From NCBI GenBank assembly GCA_947177615.1, contig CAMWUY010000005.1:1-35720 (forward strand): a stretch of 35,720 nt of DNA, written 5' to 3'. A program made the position numbers and the translations under genes. This document shows, piece by piece, positions 24,788-32,152 of the stretch. Each line of letters starts with the position of its first letter. Position 1 is the stretch's first letter. This DNA is from an uncultured Porphyromonadaceae bacterium (GTDB lineage: Bacteria; Bacteroidota; Bacteroidia; Bacteroidales; Muribaculaceae). The notes under the pieces are model-generated. The model searched no databases. It saw only the letters and a program-made list of their open reading frames with translations, and was not told where the DNA came from.

Positions 24788-25530
24788 GATACTTTTTTTG
24801 CTGGTTGGAACTTTATCCCGAACTTCCTTGCATTGCTTTCTATTCTCGGCCGACGCATTTCTTCGTTCGGATAGAAATAGAGGTTATGATCATCCGGGCT
24901 TTCAACATAACCTCGTTTGCGAAGATTGTATCTGCAGTTTATTTTGCTTTGAGGCTGCTTCACAAAACGAAATTTGGTACGCTGTTCAAAGCCCCATGCA
25001 AGAGTTCTACGCTTATCACTGTCATAGGTTCTGCGCCATGAAGCACGTCGCTTTTCTTGACATTCAGCATATTTTTTAGGAGATAGTCTATCTCGATTAC
25101 TTTCTCCCGGCTTAAAACGAGGACTATTCGGAATCTTAAATCCTTTGGGTGGATAGGTTCCATTCTTTCTATGACTTTCAGCAGCGGCTTTTTGAGCGGC
25201 ATCTTGGGTCTTTTTCATGAATTGCCTCGTCTTGGTTAAGCCATTTTCTCTTGCGACTCGGTGCAAAGTCGAATGGCTTATACCGAATTTGCTCATTATG
25301 TCTTCGTTCCTGGTATGCTTATAATGGTTGATAATCCAAGTAAGCTCTTTTTCAGTAAGAGTCTTTCCGGGAGAAACAGCCTGAGGAATAGGTCTGCCAT
25401 ATAATTTATGCTCCAGAGATTTTGAAGTGCGGCCAAGCCTTACGGCTATTTCGCTTAATGGCAATCCCAATTCTTTCAACCGATGAAGCTCGTCAATTTC
25501 TTCTTGCGACCACTGCTTATTTTTCGCCAT
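24784..25530 (-). CDS. DNA-binding protein with two HTH motifs, 248 aa
   Basis: Residues 1-45 look like a SANT/GcrA-type HTH (WSQEEIDELHRLKELGLPLS, then EIAVRLGRT). Residues 55-100 hold a second HTH (TEKELTWIINHYK, then DIMSKFGISHSTLHRVAREN). The following part is basic and rich in Arg and Lys (KRRASWRRTYDSDKRR). No nuclease motif is visible, although such proteins resemble the DNA-recognition parts of homing endonucleases. It overlaps both neighbours. Confidence 0.75.
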   Translation of the reverse strand: MAKNKQWSQEEIDELHRLKELGLPLSEIAVRLGRTSKSLEHKLYGRPIPQAVSPGKTLTEKELTWIINHYKHTRNEDIMSKFGISHSTLHRVARENGLTKTRQFMKKTQDAAQKAAAESHRKNGTYPPKGFKIPNSPRFKPGESNRDRLSPKKYAECQEKRRASWRRTYDSDKRRTLAWGFEQRTKFRFVKQPQSKINCRYNLRKRGYVESPDDHNLYFYPNEEMRRPRIESNARKFGIKFQPAKKVS

Positions 25531-25882
25531 AATCTATTTTCGATTTTCTAATGTTACAGCACTCTTCTCTGGTGTTTAACAGAGTCAAATGGCATGCGCG
25601 AAAGTCTTTGTTCTCTTTACCATAATTATACAATTTACATAGTTCGGACCACCGCCGAATTATAGGTTCAAACCATGGAAATATTGCTATTATAGATGGA
25701 AAATCCTTGTCTGGTTCAACTTCGCAGTATTCCACGAGGTCAATGCAATATTCTAAGTCGGCGCTATCATATGGAATATCATATTTCCAACTATTCGGGT
25801 TCGAAGGTTTGACACCCATAAGACCGGCCCACATTGTCCGCGATGAAATACCGTTGTTATGAGTGATAATCTACTCTGTCAT
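25517..25882 (-). pseudogene. Small phage gene with an in-frame TAG near its start
   Basis: The frame is open from 25517 to an ATG at 25834 (105 aa). Upstream of that ATG the frame stays open (residues IITHNNGISSRT) back to a TAG at 25873-25871, preceded by ATG-ACA-GAG at 25882-25874. I recall related proteins that begin with an NNGISS-like segment directly after a short start, so the TAG probably replaces one codon of the original gene. It may be a nonsense mutation, a suppressed stop, or a truncated gene that begins at 25834. The function is unknown. Residues include FPWFEPIIRRWSELCKLY, a helical end. Confidence 0.55.
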
Positions 25883-25904
25883 TTTATTTCTGTTCATCAG
25901 ATAC

Positions 25905-25935
25905 TTATATTTTTAATTCCCCCGAATTCGGGGTA
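25905..25935 (-). terminator. Palindrome after the frameshifted gene
   Basis: CCCCGAATTCGGGG at about 25921-25934 is a perfect 14-bp palindrome. On the minus strand it is followed by AATTAAAAATAT, which is T-poor and so a weak terminator at best. It lies just after the stop of the gene at 25942. Confidence 0.35.
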
Positions 25936-25941
25936 TTTAGA

Positions 25942-26339
25942 TTACACGAATAGCGTAGGAAACAATTTCTTTAACTCAGAGTGGTTCGGAGCATAAGTTG
26001 AATATTTTGTAGTGGAGTCTATCAGCCTGAAGCGGTAGTTGTCATACGTCTTAGTGCAATATTCATCCTTATACATTGCTCCTCGCAGATCTACTGTACT
26101 ATATCTGCCTCTTGACTTCTTGACATCAGAATCATCGACCTCAACTGTAATGCACACATCGAAATCTACAATACCCGATAACCAGTGCTTTGCGTCCTCT
26201 GGATCTTCCTTGAAAAACAAAAGCCTACCGACGTGGAAGCACCGCCTCTTTTCACACTATGGTCTGTGTTATTCACAAGCAAGTCGCCACGCTGGAAGGC
26301 TTCAAATTCTTTGGCAGAACAAAATCTATGAAGTATCAT
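25942..26339 (-). pseudogene. Phage gene split by a one-base frameshift
   Basis: An ATG at 26339 overlaps the upstream stop (ATGA) and begins an open frame MILHRFCSAKEFEAFQRGDL continuing to FCF at about 26214, then it runs off into TAG. The correct continuation, FKEDPEDAKHWLSGIVDFDV, is in the next frame and is open to 25942. Adding one T to the run of five T's (26213-26217 as A's on the plus strand) restores one protein of about 132 aa. I recall similar full-length proteins in Bacteroidales phages. The cause may be a real mutation, an assembly error, or a programmed -1 shift (no classic slip site seen). Confidence 0.7.
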
Positions 26340-26602
26340 AACTTTTTATCTTGTGGGAATTCATTGAACCTACGACAAATTTCTTCGCCTAACTTACAGG
26401 CATCTTCATAAGTTTCTCTGAAATCGACATATAGTCCAGATGAATACAACTTTATTTCTCCAATTGGGATATTCCATCCGCAACCGGGCTCCTTCACACA
26501 TAGCAGAATTTCACCATGGTTATCAGAGGGAACTAAGACAAGCGAGCTTTCCTTCGTATCGAAGCTACCCGACACAAACTTTATTTTAGGGGTTATTTCC
26601 AT
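26336..26602 (-). CDS. Hypothetical protein, 88 aa
   Basis: An 88-aa protein with strand-rich N-terminal part (TPKIKFVSGSFDTKES, then SLVLVPSDNHGEILLCV) and helical C-terminus (FRETYEDACKLGEEICRRFN). No domain is recognised. It overlaps the upstream gene by 17 bp and the downstream gene by 4 bp (ATGA), so it is likely coupled to both. Confidence 0.7.
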   Translation of the reverse strand: MEITPKIKFVSGSFDTKESSLVLVPSDNHGEILLCVKEPGCGWNIPIGEIKLYSSGLYVDFRETYEDACKLGEEICRRFNEFPQDKKL

Positions 26603-27245
26603 TTTCTACGAGTGATATTTCTCTGTCGACCTCGACATCAACAGCAGCCATAATTATTATATCGATATTGGGTTCTAACTGAAATCTGGCGGGAGAGCAA
26701 GACTTAGGAAGATGTAGGATTTTAATAGAATCAAGACCAAGATCATGCGCGGCCTCAGCCATTATTATTAGTTCATTGTTGCGGAAAGCCACTCCATTGA
26801 TTGAAGTGTAGAGCCATTCGCGATAGAAATTCTTTGTCTTAACTTTACCATATCCATTGCAGATAGGACAATCAAAATATTTCTGATGTTCCTCTCCGTC
26901 CGAGTCTTCATAGGTCCACTCAACTTCGCCACTCCCTTCACATTCATCACACTCAGCAGCTTTACCTTCTACGCGACGTTCTTCACATTGGGGTATGCTT
27001 TTAAAGGTTTCCACAAGCACACTGATAGGCAATTCAATATCACAAGTTGGTTCAGGGAATTGCGGCAAGTTTTTAGGCGATTCTACGGGTTCATACACTC
27101 GTTTCAAATCGTTATATGGAACACGCACCATAATAGTACGATTTGTAGCATATACAAATCCCTCCCTGTAAAAAGGCTTATTGATACTTTCGGGCCACTC
27201 TAACGTGTTTACAAACCTATTGAGAAATTTCTCTTCGTCTTTCAT
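26586..27245 (-). CDS. Clamp-like protein with zinc-finger insertion, about 219 aa
   Basis: The start is the ATG at 27245, or the GTG at 27251 which would give a GTGA overlap. The N-terminus has FVYATNRTIMVRVPYNDLK, which resembles the ATDG-type segment of beta clamps. The middle (about 98-135) is a DnaJ-like zinc finger: CDECEGSGEVE and CPICNGYGKVK. The C-terminus again has clamp-like strands (LIIMAEAAHDLGLDSIKIL). A phage sliding clamp or clamp-like fold with a zinc insertion is my inference. Several proteins of the window end in clamp-binding-like peptides. Confidence 0.6.
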   Translation of the reverse strand: MKDEEKFLNRFVNTLEWPESINKPFYREGFVYATNRTIMVRVPYNDLKRVYEPVESPKNLPQFPEPTCDIELPISVLVETFKSIPQCEERRVEGKAAECDECEGSGEVEWTYEDSDGEEHQKYFDCPICNGYGKVKTKNFYREWLYTSINGVAFRNNELIIMAEAAHDLGLDSIKILHLPKSCSPARFQLEPNIDIIIMAAVDVEVDREISLVENGNNP

Positions 27246-27247
27246 CT

Positions 27248-27430
27248 TCACGTAATTATGAATTGAACATTGAGATAGAACTCACGTTGAAGTCGAACAA
27301 TTTGCACATAGTCTTCCACTCTCTCGCCATACGGAAGAAAGATTACACGTTCTTTGGTATTTACGCGAATTCCTTTCTTCCGTAGACGATAGATTAGGCA
27401 GTGGGCTGCTATGCAAAGAGGCTTTGACAT
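27248..27430 (-). CDS. Small hypothetical protein, 60 aa
   Basis: A 60-aa basic protein (RLRKKGIRVNTKERVIFLPY) with no recognised domain. It lies between the Tad2-like and the clamp-like genes, 3 bp after the former, and its stop overlaps the possible GTG start of the latter. The role is unknown. Confidence 0.55.
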   Translation of the reverse strand: MSKPLCIAAHCLIYRLRKKGIRVNTKERVIFLPYGERVEDYVQIVRLQREFYLNVQFIIT

Positions 27431-27433
27431 CTA

Positions 27434-28135
27434 TCAGCGGACGACCTCCCAGTCTTTAGCGAAGACATCACTGATTGACGGCACCCAAGAATCAGCTCGG
27501 CCGGTGGTGTCATTATAAATCAGGCATTGACTGGTATAGTCGATAACCTCTTTACCTTCCATAATGAAATCTTTGGCGGCTTGTGGCAGGGATTGCATTT
27601 TGGGAATAATCTCTGACGTGATATGCGCCGGCACCTGCTTGAAGACTACAAGTCCCTTACCGTTCCAACCTTCACGACGGAGAACAAAGCCTTTTTCAAG
27701 CAGGGTGATAGCGATGCCGAAAGAGAAAGTACCCATACTCCCTTCGCCGGTTTCCATCAGTGTAGTACGAGTTGCAAGGAGATTCATGTAGTCTCCCATT
27801 GCAACATTCTGGGCTACCAAGAGTGCCCGGATATCGGTTCCGCAACTGTTGAACTTGTCGCTCCGAATGAACGCATTGATGTTGCCACTTTTCTTGGCGA
27901 GCTCATCGTACTCAAGATGCATTCTTTCGACAGGAGTATCGGCCAGACGGTAGAGATTTTCAAAAACCTCCTTGGGGAGCCATCCCTTGTCTTTGTAATC
28001 ATCTTGCATGAGGTAACCCTCACTTTCGCTCAGTTCCTCAACGTAAGCAGATGGAGGAATAATACCCTCCTTGAATGCCTCACCGTAGGTCATAGGTTTG
28101 GCTTGCACCTCTTCGATTCCTATATACTTTTTCAT
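27434..28135 (-). CDS. Three-domain protein with C-terminal DUF2829 (Tad2-like anti-Thoeris) domain
   Basis: A 233-aa protein in three parts. Residues 1-65 match an N-terminal domain common in Bacteroidales phages (PMTYGEAFKEGI, GWLPKEVFENLYRLAD). Residues 68-125 resemble the crAss001_48 family (ERMHLEYDELAKK, helical). Residues 136-233 are DUF2829: FGIAITLLEKGFVLRREGWN, GKGLVVFKQVPAHI, then WVPSISDVFAKDWEVV. DUF2829 is the fold of Tad2, which sequesters the cyclic ADP-ribose signal of Thoeris defence. Whether this fused form binds a signal is unproven. Confidence 0.78.
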   Translation of the reverse strand: MKKYIGIEEVQAKPMTYGEAFKEGIIPPSAYVEELSESEGYLMQDDYKDKGWLPKEVFENLYRLADTPVERMHLEYDELAKKSGNINAFIRSDKFNSCGTDIRALLVAQNVAMGDYMNLLATRTTLMETGEGSMGTFSFGIAITLLEKGFVLRREGWNGKGLVVFKQVPAHITSEIIPKMQSLPQAAKDFIMEGKEVIDYTSQCLIYNDTTGRADSWVPSISDVFAKDWEVVR

Positions 28136-28151
28136 ACTTAGTATGTGGAGT

Positions 28152-28454
28152 TTATTTAGCCGCTCCAGGGCTTACTTGATTGATTTTAACTTCAAATATT
28201 CGGCAATATGTATTAAACATAATGCTTTCAACATGGCTATCTTCCGGGAATGGAGTATTTCCGGCGATGAAATCTTGATAGCACTCAGGACACAACCATT
28301 GATCGAGAACTGCAACATAATATCCCATAGTGGGAGATTTCATACAGTAGTCACAAACTCCAATAGCTCCTTTCGGGCCTAGCTTTTCAACTATCTCCGC
28401 TCTGCTAATTTTGAGAACTTTGAAGCCAGAAGCATTTTCAGCAATCTCAGCCAT
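28152..28454 (-). CDS. Zinc-ribbon protein, 100 aa
   Basis: A 100-aa protein. CDYC at residues 34-37 and CPEC at 55-58 (VCDYCMKSP and LCPECYQDF) form a four-Cys zinc ribbon. The rest has no known domain. The start is 3 nt after the TAG stop of the upstream gene and in the same frame. Small zinc-ribbon proteins of this kind are common in Bacteroidales phages. Confidence 0.75.
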   Translation of the reverse strand: MAEIAENASGFKVLKISRAEIVEKLGPKGAIGVCDYCMKSPTMGYYVAVLDQWLCPECYQDFIAGNTPFPEDSHVESIMFNTYCRIFEVKINQVSPGAAK

Positions 28455-28457
28455 ATC

Positions 28458-28907
28458 CTATGAAAAGATTGCAAAGCAGGCTACAAGCCAACCTGTGAGA
28501 GATAGTATGAGGAAAAGCACATTCCACTTCCATTGGTTTTGCAGTCGAGCCCGGCATTTGTTTACCATTTCAAGGTCGAGTTTATACCGTTTACGTATCT
28601 GCTTCTCCATCCACTTCTGGACCGCAGCTTGAACTTTACCGACTTCCTTATACGATAGTGCAGATACTGAATTTTGGAATGGTTTAGAATCAGGGCTGGA
28701 GTATATTCCTGAATGCGCATAGACTACCGGTTTGATGTGATACACGTCATCCCAATCTCTGCCGACATCCATTTTCAATTCGATAGTGAGATTGCAATGA
28801 TTTTTCATCTCGCGCTTGATTTCTTCTTCGAGAGTCTTAGTGCTTAGGTCAGCCCTTTTCTTGAGCTGTTCATATTCATACTCTGAGAGTTGTACTATTT
28901 TATTCAT
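28458..28907 (-). CDS. Membrane-anchored hypothetical protein, 149 aa
   Basis: A 149-aa protein. The N-terminus (KIVQLSEYEYEQLKKRAD) and the following helical part are soluble. The C-terminus has one hydrophobic segment (NVLFLILSLTGWLVACFAIF) consistent with a tail-anchored membrane protein. It ends with TAG, showing that TAG is used as an ordinary stop here. The function is unknown. It lies next to a second small membrane protein. Confidence 0.7.
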   Translation of the reverse strand: MNKIVQLSEYEYEQLKKRADLSTKTLEEEIKREMKNHCNLTIELKMDVGRDWDDVYHIKPVVYAHSGIYSSPDSKPFQNSVSALSYKEVGKVQAAVQKWMEKQIRKRYKLDLEMVNKCRARLQNQWKWNVLFLILSLTGWLVACFAIFS

Positions 28908-28908
28908 A

Positions 28909-29094
28909 TTAGCGTCGCTTTTTGGTATCGAGTTTTGCTATTATCCAGTGACATAGCTTGGTCCACCACTTATAGAGGATTTCACAGGTGGAATCAACAA
29001 TGCTAAGTGCCAACAGTATTGGAAAGAATAAGATCGTGAGAAGCATTACAATGACGCGCCCCCACATAATCTTCATTTTAGGTCTACTTCTCAT
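28909..29094 (-). CDS. Small membrane protein, 61 aa
   Basis: A 61-aa protein with a basic N-terminus, a hydrophobic segment (VIVMLLTILFFPILLALSIV), then an amphipathic basic tail (LDTKKRR). It overlaps the end of the radical SAM gene by 11 bp and is followed closely by another membrane protein. A role in superinfection or envelope effects is possible but not shown. Confidence 0.6.
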   Translation of the reverse strand: MRSRPKMKIMWGRVIVMLLTILFFPILLALSIVDSTCEILYKWWTKLCHWIIAKLDTKKRR

Positions 29095-29914
29095 TTTCAG
29101 GAAACATGTTATATGATGAACTTACAAAGTGAGGAGGTAAATCGTCACGTGAAATACCGAGATAATCTATGAAGCTATCTTTTAGGTAAATACGGCAGTC
29201 TGTGGCTTCTTTGACAAGCCATTCAAAAAGTTTCTCTAAGTGATTGCGATTGTAGAAGTTTTTACCTTTGCCGGAGATAAGTCCAACTTTATACAAATCG
29301 CAGAATCCGCGCGTCGCAGCAATCATATTTCGGGACATTGCCGGTGTTATTATGGGCTCGATGCTTGCAAAAGTCTTGAAGCCTAAATCGTGAAGCTCTC
29401 GCATTGCCTCAATTCGCTCATCGGTAAGTGAGGCTCTTGGCTCCTTTTCGTCAAATCCTGTGAGGGTAAAGCCGAATGCAATACGGTGTTTACCTTCTCC
29501 ATAAAGAATAGTTTGGATTTCGGTTCGCGTAATAAATTCATCAAGCCAATCGACTCTCTTAGTGAGAATCTTTACATTGATACCTCTAAAAATGGCTTCC
29601 TCCATTGCCTTGAATGTGAGGTCTCTTGTTTCTAGGAGTAGAGGATCAGTTGTGAATGAGAATAACAGTCCGGATGAGCCTATCTTATCTTCGCATTTAT
29701 CTAACTCCTGGCAAAATACGTTAAAAGCATGTCGCTCTGAGGTAAAACACTTCTTGAGGTGAGGCATGGTGTCCCATGCGTGGCTCATAACGCCACGTTT
29801 GCAAAAGCAGTATTCACAATCGTTGGAGCAACCAGTAAAGAAGTTGCAGGCCCATTGTGCGTATTCGCCGGCTTTACCTTTTGGCGTATATATGGCTTTT
29901 CCCTTAAAATTCAT
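29084..29914 (-). CDS. Radical SAM protein (SPL/DUF-type), about 276 aa
   Basis: The cluster motif CSNDCEYC (CxxxCxxC) is near residue 30, with TTDPLL and LTKRVDWLD later, and GFTLTGFDE in the second half, as in SPL-like radical SAM proteins. The ATG at 29914 is preferred. A TTG three codons earlier would overlap the upstream stop. It ends in TAG. It is the second radical SAM gene of the window and is not closely related to the one at 22117. The substrate is unknown, with DNA or nucleotide lesions as one option. Confidence 0.85.
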   Translation of the reverse strand: MNFKGKAIYTPKGKAGEYAQWACNFFTGCSNDCEYCFCKRGVMSHAWDTMPHLKKCFTSERHAFNVFCQELDKCEDKIGSSGLLFSFTTDPLLLETRDLTFKAMEEAIFRGINVKILTKRVDWLDEFITRTEIQTILYGEGKHRIAFGFTLTGFDEKEPRASLTDERIEAMRELHDLGFKTFASIEPIITPAMSRNMIAATRGFCDLYKVGLISGKGKNFYNRNHLEKLFEWLVKEATDCRIYLKDSFIDYLGISRDDLPPHFVSSSYNMFPENEK

Positions 29915-29919
29915 GTTTA

Positions 29920-30177
29920 TCAATTTAGGTTTATGGTATTCATTTCTCGAATCCTCATAATTCTCACATACTCTTCCACAGCCTCGACAACTACGGAAGC
30001 ATAATCCTCTTCTTTGAGCATTATTGTTACCAATCCTCTTTTAAGAGTATCTCGGTCTGTGCATGAGAAAACTTTTACTTTTTCACTTTCCGGCACCAGA
30101 GCAAACCAGCTATTCGCTGTTATGAGTTCATCAATAATGCTGGACCGAAGTTGGTCTTTGCTACTTTTACCTCCCAT
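29920..30177 (-). CDS. Small hypothetical protein, 85 aa
   Basis: An 85-aa protein with an N-terminal helical part (LRSSIIDELITANSWFALVP) and strand-rich centre. No domain is recognised. It lies 2 bp after the upstream gene and is followed by the radical SAM gene after 5 bp. The function is unknown. Confidence 0.65.
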   Translation of the reverse strand: MGGKSSKDQLRSSIIDELITANSWFALVPESEKVKVFSCTDRDTLKRGLVTIMLKEEDYASVVVEAVEEYVRIMRIREMNTINLN

Positions 30178-30179
30178 TA

Positions 30180-30524
30180 TTAGTCCTCGGAATTTTTATT
30201 GCAGAGTTTTGTTATTACCCATTCCGCAAAATCATCTTGAATTTTAGCAGCATCTTCAGGCGTAGAACATAACGATTTTAAGGCACCCCAACCTCTGACA
30301 GTGAGGAATGGTTTGCCGTTCATTAGAATCTCCGGTGTTGAATATGTGAGATTGGGATTTTTAGTTGAGGTCTGCTCGTCATTTAAAATTTGGCATAGCC
30401 TATCGAGCATCGCTTCGATATTATGGTCGAGAGTTGCGGCCATAAGAGCCATGTGGCCGTTATTGGACCACACATATACTCCGTCGGAGTAAAAAGGGGG
30501 TTCGTAGAACTCTCTAAATGTCAT
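30180..30524 (-). CDS. Hypothetical protein, first gene of the accessory operon
   Basis: A 114-aa protein with aromatic N-terminus (FREFYEPPFYSDGVYVW) and helical C-terminal half. No domain is recognised. It is the first gene after promoter P4, whose leader has the conserved AATCAAAAATCCGAC sequence before this ATG. The position suggests early or regulated expression. The function is unknown. Confidence 0.7.
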   Translation of the reverse strand: MTFREFYEPPFYSDGVYVWSNNGHMALMAATLDHNIEAMLDRLCQILNDEQTSTKNPNLTYSTPEILMNGKPFLTVRGWGALKSLCSTPEDAAKIQDDFAEWVITKLCNKNSED

Positions 30525-30554
30525 TTGTAGAGTCGGATTTTTGATTATTAAATC

Positions 30555-30601
30555 ATCTTATTTGCACCTGCAAAGATAGTAATAAATAATCATATACGCA
30601 A
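30555..30601 (-). promoter_or_regulatory. Leftward promoter P4 with conserved leader motif
   Basis: On the minus strand: TTGC (30601-30598), a 19-nt spacer, TATCTTTG (30578-30571), 5 nt, GCAAATAAGAT (30565-30555), then AATCAAAAATCCGAC and the ATG at 30524. The spacer contains TGATTATTTATTAC against the -7 box. Geometry is the same as P1 and P2. It starts the long accessory operon. Confidence 0.75.
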
Positions 30602-30621
30602 GCGAGAGAGCCTAAAAATCA

Positions 30622-31071
30622 TCATTTCTGCAACATTTCGCAGATTTCCGAAATTTCGGTTGATTTTTCGTCGAGCCATTCCTTAGCGACAAGCCAAGAG
30701 AGGGACTTTTTGGGTACGAAATTATCCACTCTCGTCGTGTGGTGGGACAACTTACCTTCGGTGGGTTTTAATCCGAGGCTGTGCAGTTCGCATTTCCCAT
30801 CGTGGAAGAATGTGCAGTAGCCATTATTTTCCCGGATAGCTTGAATCATATAAACGGGCTCTTTACAAACACCCATTATTACTCCCGGCCACCATTCAGT
30901 AGGGGTCAATCGGTCGCCATAGCCGGCTTTAACCAATTTCAGTATGTCTTCAGGTGTTCCGAGGCAAGGCGTCTTACATTGGGACTGGCATTTTTCGCAC
31001 TGACAGCTTATAGGCTTGCGACCAGACTTTCGCATGATGTAACTAAATGTACTTTCTCCAAAGTGACTCAT
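30622..31071 (-). CDS. YkgJ-like Cys-cluster protein, 149 aa
   Basis: A 149-aa protein with a Cys cluster near the N-terminus (CQCEKCQSQCKTPC, residues 23-36) and GYCTFFHDGKCELHSLGLKP near residues 84-103. This pattern matches the YkgJ-type zinc or iron-chelating family. The biological role is unknown. It is the last gene of the PRTRC operon, and P4 lies immediately downstream. Confidence 0.75.
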   Translation of the reverse strand: MSHFGESTFSYIMRKSGRKPISCQCEKCQSQCKTPCLGTPEDILKLVKAGYGDRLTPTEWWPGVIMGVCKEPVYMIQAIRENNGYCTFFHDGKCELHSLGLKPTEGKLSHHTTRVDNFVPKKSLSWLVAKEWLDEKSTEISEICEMLQK

Positions 31072-31379
31072 TGTTCGTTCTTTATTTGCTTTATTAGTGT
31101 TTCTATATATTTATCTGCTCTTTTGAAATCTGCCAATACAGCGGTATAAGAAGATTTCTTCCCATTGATATGGAAATTTATATTTAAGCCCTTATGCCTG
31201 CCGTAAACTTGAAAGACCCTAACAATCGATTCGGAGTTAGTCTTTATCTCGAACTTAGTATCAGGCATACCGAGTATCTTGTCAATCATTCTTTTGGAAG
31301 CCATCGCACATGAAAGGGGATGCGTTGGAGAAGTCATTGGCAAGTCGGTGCCGACGTAAACATTCACTGTCTTTTTCAT
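31068..31379 (-). CDS. Hypothetical protein, 103 aa
   Basis: A 103-aa basic protein with no recognised domain. Both ends overlap neighbours by 4 bp, so it is coupled to the methyltransferase gene upstream and the Cys-cluster gene downstream. It contains VGTDLPMTSPTHPLSCAMAS near the N-terminus. The function is unknown. Confidence 0.7.
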   Translation of the reverse strand: MKKTVNVYVGTDLPMTSPTHPLSCAMASKRMIDKILGMPDTKFEIKTNSESIVRVFQVYGRHKGLNINFHINGKKSSYTAVLADFKRADKYIETLIKQIKNEQ

Positions 31380-32152
31380 TCAAAATCGAATAAACTATAT
31401 TGTATGGGCTGGGGTGATTCTTTCTTAGGACTCTTCTTTGCAGGAGCATTACTTTTAGCCGGTTTCGACGTTTTCATTTCATCAAGAGTGGCTAAACTCC
31501 CGCGATAGGTTGTTGACTCCATCATATCCATTTTGCGGACGCATGGAATTCCTGTTAGATGGAGCACTTCATTTGTTCTCCATCCATCGCGATAGTCAGT
31601 TGGGTCCAAACTATCTCCGCAGACTACCTCACCATTTACCCCGTGAATAATGAAGTTGCAGACAGTCATAAGACAGCAGATTCTATCCATATCCTGAGCA
31701 CAGCAATAATTTCCGGGATGAAGAACATGGGAAGCAAGAAGCATACGCCCACTGCCACACGCGCAATCCATTACTCGCTCTCCAACTTTCTCGCCCGGAT
31801 CTGTTATCTTAGCCATCATATCGCAAATGTGCATGGGTGTGAAATACTGGCCGGTCCAGTGCTTTTTCATGGTTCCTGAAAGGTAATCCATATAAACCTC
31901 CCCCAATAGATCGTACCATTCGTGTTGTTTCAGAGCTTCATTCATTGATGTAGTCCACGATACAAGGAGTTCCATGCAAATTTTAGCTTCTTCTTCTATG
32001 AGTGGTCTTTCTACTTTGGAAAATGTTATGTCAAAGCCAACTATGACAAATTCAAGGAAGCGTTCAAAGAGAGAATATGGGTCGTACTTGTGACGATATG
32101 TCTCAAATACTTTTATCATATCCTTTTTATAGTCAAGTATCTTAGCACTCAT
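31376..32152 (-). CDS. N6-adenine-type DNA methyltransferase lacking an NPPY motif
   Basis: A 258-aa protein. GQYFTP (101-106) matches motif X of N6-type methyltransferases, and DCACGSGRM (129-137) is SAM-binding motif I. GDSL at 179-182 follows as expected, but the catalytic NPPY/F that should come next is absent (the sequence reads DPTDYRDGWRTNEV). The protein may be inactive or have a different role. The C-terminus is basic and ends QYSLFDFE, which contains a QxxLF clamp-type motif. It overlaps the ThiF gene by 4 bp. Confidence 0.75.
   Translation of the reverse strand: MSAKILDYKKDMIKVFETYRHKYDPYSLFERFLEFVIVGFDITFSKVERPLIEEEAKICMELLVSWTTSMNEALKQHEWYDLLGEVYMDYLSGTMKKHWTGQYFTPMHICDMMAKITDPGEKVGERVMDCACGSGRMLLASHVLHPGNYCCAQDMDRICCLMTVCNFIIHGVNGEVVCGDSLDPTDYRDGWRTNEVLHLTGIPCVRKMDMMESTTYRGSLATLDEMKTSKPAKSNAPAKKSPKKESPQPIQYSLFDFE

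Noticed and set aside
25517-29923. Global reassignment of TAG to an amino acid, as in some gut phages
   Set aside because: Two nearby genes (28458-28907 and 29084-29914) end normally at TAG, and most other genes have no in-frame TAG.
31068-31379. PRTRC protein A
   Set aside because: The 103-aa protein has no JAB motif (no HxH...D metal site) and does not resemble protein A.
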